64,000 bases of DNA from Asterias rubens (taxonomy: Eukaryota; Echinodermata; Asteroidea; Forcipulatida; Asteriidae), in contig NC_047081.1 of assembly GCF_902459465.1 (NCBI RefSeq), positions 3,038,001 to 3,102,000 on the forward strand, written 5' to 3'. Position numbers and translations under genes: made by a program. Numbering within the stretch: position 1 is the stretch's first letter; each line of letters starts with the position of its first letter. Of the stretch, positions 13,701 through 27,700 are shown piece by piece. The notes under the pieces were generated by a model that saw nothing but the letters and a program-made list of their open reading frames with translations, was not told the origin of the DNA and made no database searches.

Positions 13701-16700
13701 TTGTGAGTCGGCCGAAATGTGCACAAATCGCCACGCAAAAAGTGTGTATTTGCCAAAAGGATAGCTTTGCAACATTAGGAGAACCCTTGGCGGGCTAAAA
13801 TTAAAGGCAGTGGACACTATTGGTAATTACTCAAAATAATTATTATCATAAAACCTTTCTTGATTACGAGTAATGGGGAGAGGTTGATAGTATAAAACAT
13901 TGTGCGAAACAGCTCCCTCTGAAGTGACATAGTTTTCGAGAAAGAGGTAATTTTCCACAAATTTGATTTTGAGACCTCAAGTTTAGAATTTGAGGTCTCG
14001 AAATCAAGCACTGAAAGCACACAACTGTGTATGACCATTGGTGCGACGAGGGTGTTTTTCCTTTCATTAATATCTCGCAACTTCGACTACCGATTGAGCT
14101 CAAATTTTGTACAGGGTTGTTATTTTATTTTATGCATATGTTGAGATACACCAACTGTGAAGACTAGTTTTTGACAATAACCAATAGTGTCCAGTGTCTT
14201 TAAACAGAAACAGATATTATGATAATATTGAATATGTAACTTACTCTATCGCTCCACGCCCAGACTCCTGCTGCTATACAACCACACCCAGCAAGCTAAA
14301 AATAAAAATCACAGAATAATCTATTAATGTAACATTCACTACTTTAAGCCATTGGACCCTTTCGGTTCAGAAAAAAAAATTAAAGTTCACAGATTTACAA
14401 ATAACTTACAGGGTTTACAGAAGGCAATGGTGAAAGACTTCTCTTGAAATATTATTCCATGGAATGCTTTACTTTTTGAGAAAACAGCAAAACAATATCA
14501 TTTCTCGTTAACGAGAATTACGGATTTATTTTAAACACATGTCATGACACGGCGAAACGCGCGGATACAAGGGTGGGTTTTCCCGTTATTTTCTTCCGAC
14601 TCCGATGACCGATTAAGCCCAAATTTGCACTATATTTGATATAGAAGTGGTGATACACGAAGTGTGGGCCTTGGACAATACTGTTTACTGAAAGGGTCCA
14701 ATGGCTTTAATGTAACATTCACTACTTAAAGGATTTCGGTACTTTTTTAAAATGTCCATAGATTTACATTAAACTTACAGGGTTTGAAGATAATGATAGT
14801 GGAAAGCTTCCCTTTAAATATTACTTACTGAGGTGCTGTAGTTTTTGAGAAATGAGTAAAACAATGTCATGAAAATACGTTTGTAAATGATTAAAATAAT
14901 CAAACATATTTGTTTGACCTCATTAAATAGATGTTTTATATAATCAGATATATATCAAATAATAAACCACAAGGGAAACTGACTGGGTACATTTTTAAAT
15001 GATTTTGGGTTGAACAAAGATAAATTGACTAGAGTGAGATTTGAACCAACGACCTCCGGTTTAACGTGCCGGCGCTCTACCAACTGAGCTATCTAGCCCT
15101 ATGTTGGTGGTCTCCCATATCTCCCTCGTATATATATATACCAAAACGCTCATGTACGGATATTTCAGTAAGAATATCTAATAAGTTGATCCAGTTCCAC
15201 GTATTTGTAAGACTTTAATATTATTTAAATTATTATTTTAAAAAAATACCAAGCTTTTAAAAAGTACTCTAAGCATGATTTCTCCCCTGTAGTGATCTTT
15301 CTGCCCTAAGGTCAATATACTCCCATAAGAATCTGACATTATTGACTGCACCTAACATGATCCTAGTCAGAATTCTGTCAACAATTCTAGGCTTTTGACA
15401 TGAAGATGACCCTGTTGCTTTGGCTACCGAATTAATATTAGCAGCCCATGATTTATACACAGTTATGTCAACATACCCTTACATGCCATAGGGCTATCAC
15501 AGTCAAGGTCTAAGCGATAGATTCAGAGAATCAGAGAGTCAAGTCACAATTACATACTGTGGTTTTCTGCATACTAATTAGAATGCACGAATGTGAAACG
15601 GCGTGATTTCTTATTCACTATCTTTATGGAGATCGAGAAACAAAACGGAATAGGGAAAATAAAGGTTCTGTATTGTAGGGACATTCTAAAGACAAGGGAT
15701 CTCCACAAGGAATCTTTGTTTACAAAGTCTATGGGAGGTTCTTAAAGACACTGCCGTTGATTTCACAAAACTCTTCCTAACTTAGGATTAATCTTAAGAC
15801 TTAGGACGAGTCCCAACCCTGCACTGTAGCATGCAGACCTTAAAGGAACACGTTGCCTTGGATCGGTCGAGTTGGTCTTTGAAAAGCGTTCTGTAACCGT
15901 TTGTTGTAAAATGTATATGGTTAGAAAGATATTGTAAAAGTAGAATACAATGATCTACACAAATATGCCTTGAAATTGCGTGGTTTTCTTTTTACCCTGT
16001 CGACTAACACGGTCGGCCATTTATGGGAGTCAAAATTTTGACTCCCATAAATGACCGACCGTGATAGTTCGCGACGTAAAAGGAAAACCGTGCAATTTCG
16101 AGTGATACTTGTGTGGATTATTATATTCTACTTTTATAACATCTTTCTAACCATATGCATTTCATAACAAACGGTTTCAAACGCTTTTTATATAGACCAA
16201 CTCGTCCGATCCAAGGCAACGTGTTCCTTTAAGATTAATCCTAAGTTAGAACGAGTTACTCGTCCTAACGCGAGATAAGACGAGTCCTAACTCTTTTTGA
16301 AATCGCCGGCTGGACACTTGGTAAATTGTCAAAGACCAGTCTACTCACTTGGTGTATCCAATATATTCATAAAATTACAAACCTGTGAAAATTTGAGCTC
16401 AATTGGTCAAAAACACCCTTGTCACACAAAGATGCTTGATTTCGAGACCTCAAAATCTAATTCTGAGGTCTGGAAATCAAATTTGTGGAAATTTACTTCT
16501 TTCTCGAAAACTACGTCACTTCAGATGAGGGAGCCGTTTCTCACAATGTTTTGTACTATCAACCTCTCTCCATTACTCGTTACCGAGTAAGGTTTTTATG
16601 CTAACAATTATTTTGAGTAATTACCAATAATGTCCACTGCTTTTAAATGGAGATCGAGAAACAAAACAGAAAAGAGAAAACAAAGGGTCTCTACAGGGAA

Positions 16701-18723
16701 ATTCTTAAGACAACTGGGTGCTCCACAACAAATTTGGTTTACAAAGTCTATGGGAGGTTCTTAAAGATGCTATGTCAGATTTTTGGCCAATTTGATCCCA
16801 AAATTTTGATTTAAAATTCAATAGGTATTTTGATGGGGGTCGAGAAAGTTACAAGCTTTCATTTGAGCCATTGCTCGAAAAAGCCGCCAATTATTAGTAG
16901 CAGTGAAAGAAAGTGCTCAAAATTAGTTTTTGTCGGGATCCTGACAATACATCACGTGACCAATTCTTATGTGTTTTATAAGAAACGTTTAAAACTTTTA
17001 TTATGGTTCCTGACCATTAAAAGTACAAGTTAAACTTTTTTTTGTTAGAGCGGGTGATACTCTTTGAAATACCATTCACTCAAAAAATTATATTTTTTCA
17101 TGTTTGGGGCCAAAAATCTGACATAGCATCTTTAACTTCAAGGGCAAAGGAAAGAACACAAGGATGCAAACGAAGATATTGCATGGATTTGTACACATGG
17201 GTGCAGGGCTTGAAACTTACACTGGACCACAGGCCTGTGGCAAGTGATTGTAAGTCTCTGGCCAGTAAATTCATTAACAGACAAGTCCGATGGTCTTGGT
17301 TTTTTTTCTTCTGTCTGATAAATATCTTTGTATTGAAGAAGTCCAGGGGTGGATTTCACAAAGAGTTAGGACTAGTCTTATCTCGAGTTACGACCAGTGA
17401 CTGGTCGTAACTTAGGACTATCCATGCAATTTGTATATCTCCTAGGACTAGTCCTAAGTTAGGACTAGTCCTAACTCTTTGTGAAATCGACCCCAGGCCT
17501 CAAAATAACCCACAGCACCCACAGCAAAGCACGGTTCCTGTACAAATTTACATTTTTCTCAAGTGCACAGGCTCTTAATCAGAGGGAAATTGCAGTGCAC
17601 CCTTTAGGAGCAAAGTTCAAGACCTGGCTAACTGTACACACAAATGTTCGATGCACAAGAAGTAATAGCTTCACATTTTGAGCCTGTAACAGAACTGGTA
17701 AAAAATCGCTCTAGACGAAATATCTTGTGACTTTGAACAACATGAATGATTATTATTATTGAACAGGAAGCGATGTGACACACAACGAGTTCCTGCATTC
17801 TGCGTATTGCTGTAAGTTGAATAGAACTGTATGGATTTATTCATTAACATCACAATGCATGACTCCAACAGCCAGTATGTGAACATGTGGGCAGGGTTAG
17901 ATTTTGCATCGCTGGTTTTAAAGGGTTTCAGTATTTTGTTTGCAGGACACAAAACACACAGTCCGCAGATTTACATTAAACTTAGGCCTACACGATTTAA
18001 AGATGGTAGAAAACTTCCCTTAAAACATGACTTGGTGTCGAGGTTTTTGACAAAATGAGTAAAACAAGTCACAAAAATCGTTACGTTTCAAGTGAGACGA
18101 AAATTATTTTAGCATGTAAAACTTATTTTCATGGCATTGTTTCACTCCTTTCTTAAAAAACCACAGCACCTCAGCAAGTTATGTTTTAAGGGAAGCTTTC
18201 TACTATCATTATCTTCAAACCGTGTAAGTTTAATGAAAATCTGTGGACATTGCTTTTAGTTCCTACAAAAAGTACCCAAACCCTTTAAAAGCCACACCCA
18301 ATTGTAGAAACAAAAACAAACACTAACAATTCTTACACATTGAGTAATGTATGTAGTCGGTATGAAAGTGCTCACTTACCTTACAGTAGTACTGTGCTTA
18401 CAATGTACATAACATTGCTACCGGTACTTGCTAATATTATAACCATTGGACACTTTCGGTAGACAGTATTGTCCAAGGCCCACACTTCGTGTAATCGCAA
18501 CTTATATATAAATAACAAACCTGTAAAACTTTAGGCTCAATCAGTCATCGGAGTCGGGAGAAAATAACTGGAAAACCCACCCTTGTTTCCGCACGTTTTG
18601 CCGTGTCATGATATTGTTTAAATGTTTCTCAAAAAGTAAAGCATTTCATGGAATAATATTTCAAGAGAAGTCTTTCACCATTTCCTTCTGTAAACCCTGT
18701 TAAAGTTATATGTAAATTATCAT

Positions 18724-18783
<60 letters not shown>

Positions 18784-21700
18784 TGTTCAGTGACCTCATC
18801 AATTATACAGAACAAAACAAAAGCCAGGGACATATGCATGGAATTAAAAAGTTTACCTAAAAACTGTAGCCTGAAGGCCTTCAATTCCAAAATCCCTGGC
18901 CATATATTAAAATCTATAATTATTTACAATAAATCTATAAAGACATTAAGAACATTAAGACAATAGAAAGATAATTCAAAGCAGGGGCGCAGAATGAGTA
19001 AAAATGCAAACAAGTCCAACCCCCTTCCATCAGGCAAATAATAAACTAAACCAGCAATAAAGAAGTATAGGCCTAGTAGTTTTTGAGAAAGAAGTAGTTT
19101 CTCACTAAAATATTGGAATGTTTTCAAGACCTAAGGTCTCTAAGTCATGGCATCTGAAAGCACACAACTTGTGCGAGAAGAGCGTTTCTTCTGCCATTAT
19201 TCTTTGACAACCAATTGAGCTCAAATTTTCACAGGTTTGTCGTTATTTTATGCATGTTGAGATACACCAAGTGAGAAGACTGGTGTCAAAGCGCATAGGG
19301 ACTTCTCTGTGATTGTGATATGCGCTCTACAAAAATGGTTCATTATTATTATTATTAAAGGTGTCCAGTGCCTTTAACTGGTGCAAGAGTAAGACAAAGG
19401 TCACCCCATGACCTGTGATGTCAAACATTCAAGAGTGGAATGTGGCTGAATACATGTATATCATGGGCCTACATGTGCATTGTACATTGATGTCATGTTA
19501 AATACTTGATTGATTATTTTCACATTGACAGATGGGCATTGTACATTGATGTCATGTTAAATACTTGATTGATTATTTTCACATTGACAGATGGGCGAGG
19601 CAAGACAAACGATGGCGATGAATGATTCAGTCCCACACTACATGTACATGAAGTCTGCAAAAAGCAAAATCAATGTGAACACTTTAGAGCATTATCCTCT
19701 GCAACTACATGTGTAAGCCGATCCAAAGTTTTAATTTTGGTTAAAGGGATGCTGCAGTGAATTCAAATAAAACAGTTAATTTTGCCGTCATTTATTTCTG
19801 ATATATGTATTGAACATCAACAAAATGTGTTTTGTTTATTCCCGACATATCTGACTTGCGGAATAAGTCATGCCCCCCCCCCCTTTTGTTGATTGTTACC
19901 ACCCCCTACCATCGACGTTACGTCGGGAATTCAAACATAAATTGTCGGCAAAAAGAGTCTGGTCCCTAACTACACGCGCCTAGGTACCAGGCCACACAGT
20001 GCACACGTCTCTATATGCACACAGCCAGGGGGCCCGACGGCTCAGGTTACTGACATGACGTCGCGTTTATGCAAATAAAGGCTCCCTCAGGCTTGACGCT
20101 CCACGGAGGCAACGGAGGCGATTGCCTCCGTTGCCCCTGCCATTGCCTTGGTGCCCTTGAAATGCTCTCAGTAGAAATTTACAATATCCTCCTAGGGTGC
20201 CCTTAGCCAAAGAGAAAATGCCTTGGTGCCCTTGCCCTTTCAAAAGCGAAGCATACAGGCCCCATCCCTTTTTGGGTTGGGTGGTTTGTTCCCCTAATCT
20301 CTTGAAAACCATTTTTAAAATACTTGCGCATTTAATAAAAAATATTTAAAAATATTTCAGGTTTAAAAAGTCATGTTTAATCGTTTAAATGAATAAAAAA
20401 AACACTGCAGCCACCCTTTAAAGGTGCACACAAAGTACCACAAATTGAGGACCCCCTCCCCCTTGACACTGCCCTCCCCCTTGACGTTACCCCTTCCCCC
20501 CTCAAGAAGTATGTTTTAGCCCGGTTTCATTCTGCGAGTAAGATAGAATTTTGATGTCACAAATCCGCAACAAATAATTCCCATCAGTTGAAATGTGCTC
20601 AACTCCTGTGAAATATTCGCTGCGAAAACAGCCCTCCCATGACGTCGAAATTCGGTTTGAATACGCATAAAGAAATGAACCGGGCTTAAATGAAATACAA
20701 ACAAATGTATGCGCATTATTTGAATATCTTTATTTTACTCTCCCTTTAAGTCAAAGGTCAGGTCCCTGACCCCCTAATCCCCCGCCCTCATCATACCCTT
20801 TAAATAGTTGACCATAGCTGAAAAACTTTGGACAACTCCCAAGTATCAGAAATCCAACGAACAACTGCTTTTTAAACTTCAAAATGCTTAAAACGAGGAA
20901 TAGAATTTCATCTCCGAGAGGGCAAGGCCAGATTCATTATTGCAAAAATGAAAACCCCATTTAATAATCACACAAGGCCAGTTTAATTTTGCAAATCGTA
21001 CAGCCGCGGCAACGTTTTCAACCAACTCACTGGCCCGGCTAACTACACGTACACTAACAGCGTTGAAACGTGTCCATTTATAAAACATGAATTATGGACT
21101 AGTGAAAAAGCTGTTTGGTCGTGATTGGTTTGCAGTTGTATCACTGAAAAAGTGATTAAGGGCAAACCTTAGATTCGGAAAGATGTGATCTGTACCAAGA
21201 CCAAGGCCAAGGCCAAGTTTCATTTACAAAGCTGTTTAAAGCAGAAAATACTGCTAAGCAACATTCTTTGCCGATTAAAAAATGGGTGGGGCACCAATCT
21301 TAGCATTGCTAACTTTATAGACTTTTAGGCAATTACTCTTGGGTTGAGTTTCTGCTAGGAAATATTTCTCTGTGCTTAGCAAGTTTCTGTGCTAATACAG
21401 GATTTATTAGGCTCAGGGCCTTATTTCATGAAGCTGTTTTGAGCAAAAAATACTGCTTGACAAATTTCTTTGCTAAGCAAGAATTTATTGGTGCACCAGT
21501 CACAACAATGCAATCATCAATGTAATTTTGGCTGATAATATTCTGTTAAGCAATATTATGTTTTATGTGCTAAGCAAGTTTGTGTGCTTGCATGCTTTAT
21601 ATTGGGCCCAGGTCGTTCCAGACATGCTTTACATTTTCAAAGTCAACTTATAGGCCTAATATACAGCTCATGTTTCAAGGGTATAATTAGAAGGATGGTG

Positions 21701-24700
21701 ACACGCTTTGGATCCGATAGCATCACCAGAGGAAACAAGAGTCATCAGCAGTAAGGCAGAATATGATACAAGAGTTCCACTATCTGGAATGAACAAACTC
21801 AGTAACCCTGACTTGAACTCTTCTTTTCCTAATAATAGCATGTCATAATCAACTCTGTAATAAAAGGCACTGGACACTGGTAATTTACTAAAAATAACTT
21901 TAAAAACGTACTTCGTAATGAGCAAAGGAGAGCTGATGATAGTATGTTATGTAGTATCAAACAATATGAACAACGACTCCCCCTGAAGAAACATAGTTTT
22001 AGGGCCTTGTCACATTTAAGGCAACTTTTACAGGCAACTTAGAGGCAACCAACTGCAGTGCATGCTACAGGAACACTTTGGTAGCACATGAGTCTTTTTT
22101 CAAGCAATGTCTTATGATCTGCAAGAATAATATGTGAACATTCAAACGTGAATGCATTCTCTTCTCGGAGATTGCCTGGAACCGGTTGCCTGTAAATTGC
22201 CTCGTGTGACACGACCCTTACAGAACAGCAGAGGTAACTTCTCACTGAAGTATTTGAATCTGAGAAAGACTTCAGGCTGCAACTTGAAGTTGAAGCCTTT
22301 CTAAAGCATCTGAAAGCACACAATTCTATACAACAAAGGTGTTTTTTCTTTCATTATCTTCTTGCAACTTTGATGACCAGTTGAGCCAAAATTGTCACCG
22401 GTTTGTTATTTTCTAAAATGCATTTGGGATACACCAAAAGAGAATACTCGTCTTTGACAAGTACATGTACCAAACATACATCAAGTGCCTTTAACTTTCT
22501 GGGACTTTTCATGAATATTAAATTCTTGTTCATTAAGACACAGTAAAATCCTGTGTGTTATGCCCTGACTGCAGCGTAAAGTGTGCACAAAAAAAAGTAT
22601 GAATATAAACATCCAGTAATAAACCACACAGGGAACTGACCTAATTTTAGGTTACAAAAACAAATTGACTAGAGCGGGATTTGAACCTGCGACCTTTGGA
22701 TTTTACCAAAATGAGCAATCTAGTCTTATTTGAATTTCCTTCCTCCATGGTCCTATGTTGGCGGGTGTAGGCCTCTAGATAATCTATCTAGTAGGCCTAC
22801 AGGTTCATTATATATCCTGAGTAATTATTTTGTGTCAGGTTGAAGCCCTCGACAAGGACTGTGAACTAAATAAAACAATTGGAAAATTATGTCAATTTAT
22901 ATATCGCAGGAATAAAATTTTGCATTATGAGTTTAAGACACTGGACACTATTGGTAATTCTGACTTGCTGTATCTCAACATAATACATGTATGCATAAAA
23001 TAACAAACCTGTGAAAACTTGAGCTGAATCAGTCGTCGAAGTTGCGAGATAATATTAATAGTGAGAGAGAAAAACACCCTGTGTGACACAAAGGTGTGCT
23101 TTCAGATGCTTGATTTCGAGACCTCAAATTCTAAATCTGAGGTCTCAAAATCAAAATTCGTGGAAAATTACTTCTTTCTCCAAAACTATGTTACTTAAGA
23201 GGAACCGTTTCAACAGCTCCTCATTACTCGTTACCAAGTAAGGTTTTATGCTAATAATTGTTTTGAGTAATTACCAATAGTGTCCACTGCCTTTAACTGG
23301 CCCAGACACTAAATCCACTGGCTAAAGGCATCATGGGCGTGTGGTTCAGAGTATGCCTGTAATTTTGCTCAACTAATCCTAGTAAATCACTCTCTGTCTG
23401 GACTAAAGGTTACTTTATTAAATTAAACTTCTATATTGTCTTCTGCCCTTTTCTTTTCTGATACTTGTGTGCAAAACACTCCAACACCAAACATCAGAAC
23501 TAAACAAATTCTTTCTCCATGCATGAACATACAAACACTCACACAGTTAACAGTTAATAAACCATGTACATGAGGGTCTGCTCAGTGAAAACAACTTTGT
23601 ATACAACAAAGAGAAGTCTGTTGTTTACCATTGTGTACTGCCCTAACCCAAAGGGCCAAGGACACATAAGCCCCAATGACTCACATAAAAAGCTAGGTTG
23701 TATTGATTCCAATACCTCCAACAATTTGTGTTAGATGCATCTGTTTTGTAGTTCATGTTATGGAACACTCATTTATTACATAAATTTAACTGGTAGTGTA
23801 CTACATACTGAAACACAAGTATACAAGCAGCAGTGAAAGATTTGGTCCAGTAATTTTGTGCAGTGAAATATTTAGAAGAAGTAAACAAATTGGCAAATTG
23901 CGAACTGCTTACAAATTTTGAAGGAGCTGTTGTATTTTATAAACGGCAAACAAAAATTAATGGCCTGACATAGCAGAATCTATTCACAAAAGCTATAGAC
24001 GTAGACGGAACAAGTTTTGTAAACAGTGAAGAATGCCAATTCTTTGGAGCAACAACATGTTGTGTAGCCTTGTTGCTAGGCTATACAACAGAGGGAATGA
24101 CTGATGGTGATGGTTGACTGTAATATGATTATAATTGCCAATACAACTAAACCCTAAAAAGTGCAAGTCTCAAGCGTGTTGCATAATCCAGCATTGGGAC
24201 CCGCCAGAATTGGCAAGTTTGTTTCCTTTTAAAAATATTCAAAATCAAGAGCGAGCGTGTAAGATTTACAAACTGTCTTTAGCCTACTGGATTAAAGGAT
24301 AACAGTCTATGATGTGTACGGTTGGCATTTGACATTTCCAGCCTCAAAAGATCTTTATTTACACGCATCCTCCCTGGTTATTTTTAGACAATTTTGCAGC
24401 TATTCAGTTGGGATGACAGTGTGACACTTGAGTTATTTGCTCAAATTGACGAGACATTTTCAGTAGAATAAATCTTTAAAGGCAGTGGACACTATTGGTA
24501 ATTGCTATTAAAAAAAAACAAGTAATGGGGAGAGGTTGACAGTTCAAAATATTGTGAGAAACGGCTCCCTTTGAAGTGACATAGTTTTTGAGAAAGAAGT
24601 AATTTTCCAGGAATTTGATTTCGAGATTTCAAGAATTTGATGGCTCAAAATCAAGCATCTGAAAGCACACAACTTTTTGTTCTTTCACAGTTATCTCGCA

Positions 24701-27700
24701 ACTCCGACGACCAATCGAGCTCAAATTTTCACAGGTTTGTTATTTATGTATGCATGTTAAGATACATCAAGAGAGAAGAGTCTTTAAAAGGGTGGGGTCA
24801 TCAATTAGTTTTTGTCAATGGAACGCTGGTTTATAGGCAAACATATACAGAAAGATATAATAAAAAGTCATTTGTGAAAATTTCAGCTGAACACAGTGTC
24901 TACTTGCTGAGAAAACAGCAAAAAACTGTCATGTATATTCACAAGAACAGCAAATCCATCCATGTTTGGAGAGATGCCAGAGGGTGCAAACTGCATGCCT
25001 CTGACTGCAGCATTTGTGAAAGTACACGTACACCAACCCTCAGAAATCTGAGAAACGATTCATGCATGAATCAATCAATTCTAAGAATCAAAATTTATGT
25101 TTGTGTAAACAAAATTATCCTAACCATACATGTAGGCCTATCACAAAAAAGGTAATCCGCTCTGAAAATAGTTTACAATACTATCAACAGCTGCAGTGCC
25201 TTGAATTTCGCTCTTGAAGCCACACAGCAATTTCCCTATGGGGAGGGGCACCTGTGTATGAGTGAAATGTAAAAGCACAGGGTACCGCAGCAAAAGCACA
25301 GGGCACAACTGCAATTACTAAGGCAATCAATGTGTGGTGAAGAGGTTTTCAACTGGTGGTTTAATCCCAACGAGGCCTGGTTCTTGATAATTTTACCGAC
25401 ACGAAGTCAAGGTTAACTATCAAGAACCAGGCCTTGGTGGGTTTAAACCACTAGTTGAAAACCGATTCAACACACTTTGATTCCCATTCATAAATACCTT
25501 TTTGGTTAAAAGGCGTAATTAAGTAAGAAACTCTGTAAAACTTATCCATTTCCGAGTGCTTGAGCTCTGTATGTTTCCACCTCCATGGTATGTTCAGTAT
25601 ACGTGTTGTACATATTATATGTACGATTTTCATACGCGTGTTTTTTCCGGTTCCGTTCGTGCGCATTTCCTATCACACACAGCGCGGCCAAATCACTGAC
25701 AGTGCCTGCATCGCCCGTAACAAGAAACGCCTTGCATCAAGACTAGCGCGGACAACTGGTTATAAACACTGGTCATTATCAACGGTTTAAACACCCCCAC
25801 GTGAGTAATACAAATTAACATACATGTAAGACACACCCCTAAAAGCAATGCAACTGCACAAAAACTGTGTATAAAACTCAATCCTGTATGATAAATGAGT
25901 TTTTTTCCCGTTGGAATCAAAGACAAACCTTCAAGTACTTTTGAATCGCCTGGATGTTTTAAAATATTATTTTTGAGGACGGCTTGCACTAAGAAGTGAA
26001 CTTCTCCACACTATAAATATTATGCTACAAATTCAGTGATTTTATAAGAAAACAAAAATCTTTTTTTTAAGAAAAATAAAGTTGACAACATTACCAAAAT
26101 AAATTTCTGGTAATGAAACCAAGGATGCCTCATAAGTGAACTTAATCACTGTAGCTCGCAAGCCTGAGGAAACCTGTAAACAAGGGCGCTTTCTATGTGA
26201 ACCAGAAACACAGGGGTTAACCCCTACTCCTGATAAGTTTTCTGGGTTCTTTTTACGTCTAATACAAAACAATCTTAGTACACAAAACCTAAAGCTTAAT
26301 ATCCAATCCTAAGAAAAAGCAATTACTGTATCGTGCTCAAGGACACAAGTGCCATGACCGGGACTCGAACCCACACTCTGCTGATCAGAAATACAAGAGC
26401 ACAAGTTCAGTGCTATCAACCACTCTGCCATGCCACAATTTGCACATTTGAAGCATTTATAGTATTATATTAAAGAAAATCATTATTAAAACCAACTCAC
26501 CCAAAAGACAAAATTGGCGAAGAATAATGAGAACTTGATACACAGACTGATCTCAGAGTGCTCGTCCCGTCTCTGTGCTCTGACAACTTGGGCCTTCTGC
26601 TTCGGTTGAGGTGGTCTCTGTTGTTGCTGCTGTTGAGGCTGTTTTCTTTGCTGCTGTTTTCTATTGGAGGGGAAGAGCGAAGAAAAAGTGGTTTTGACCG
26701 AGGTTTCACAAAACATTGTTTTGAAAATAAATGTTGACAATTATTTACTGTATATTTTTTCCCTGCTTACTTTTTCCACCAGATAATAAAAAAGTATACA
26801 GAGCGAAAGAGCATGGTCTCCAGCAAACTAAAAGTAATATAAACAACTCAATAACTATTAATTTTGGTTTTTACCCATACACCGATGTGTGTTAGCACTG
26901 TATACTCAGTACTTCCCCCGAGTCCTGTGAAAAAAATATCACAGGCATGTTACTCGGGTGGGATTCGAACCCACGACCCTTGCAATTCTAGAGCAGTGTC
27001 TTACCAACTAGACTACCGAGGTTGCCCGGCAGCTAGAGGCAGTTCGAATCCTATGTTAAAAAAGGTTATCCTATGTTATCCTAAAAAAAAAAAAAAAATT
27101 AATATTCTTTATCCCCGATGCAAATTTAACATCTATTATAACTCAATAACTGTTCAAATTACTTTGTTTCTATGCCATTGCCGCACATGCTGTACTCTCT
27201 TACGTATTTTGACAATATCGGTCGTAATGGGTCTAGGGCAAATGTAGTGCCGTATACCACACAAGTATTTCAAGAACTATACGAAGTTTGTTTCACTCTC
27301 ATTCATAGTTCTATGGGTACTACTAGCTACACATAAAATAAGGGGAAATTCTACACATAGTAGGCCTGCCTAAAGAACACACTGAAGAAATTTTTTATAT
27401 TTTTATATCACATACATTGACACGAAGTGACTGTGCTACTACACATTGTAAATACTATTTACTATTTAAAATAGTCTAGAGTACTACTTTTTGAACTTAC
27501 TATAGAACGAATGTAAATTACATTCATTATGTCAATGATGCTATGAACATGGAAAACTATTACACAAAATATTAATTAAATGACAGTAGGCTAGGTATGT
27601 TTTTGAAAAATAATTTAAAGTTGATATTATTATACTAAAATATTAATTTTTTAACAGAATGAAAATTTTAAGATTACAAATTAATAATTTAATAGTATTT

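Noticed and set aside
13817-14103. Several minus-strand frames of 60-95 codons in repeats (also at 3212, 6533, 10175, 35690, 41609)
   Set aside because: They translate the same family A element in each place (for example [10 protein letters not shown]) and contain the palindromic core. They are by-products of the repeat.
15042-15112. Minus-strand tRNA gene
   Set aside because: A and B boxes are good, but the anticodon loop lacks the U before the anticodon and the stem has a mismatch. It continues into a body shared with other copies, so it is a SINE.
24637-25155. Open frame of 172 codons on the plus strand
   Set aside because: It begins inside a family A element and continues into AT-rich DNA. 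The composition is low-quality and there is no recognisable domain; part of the same sequence recurs near 52165 as a repeat.
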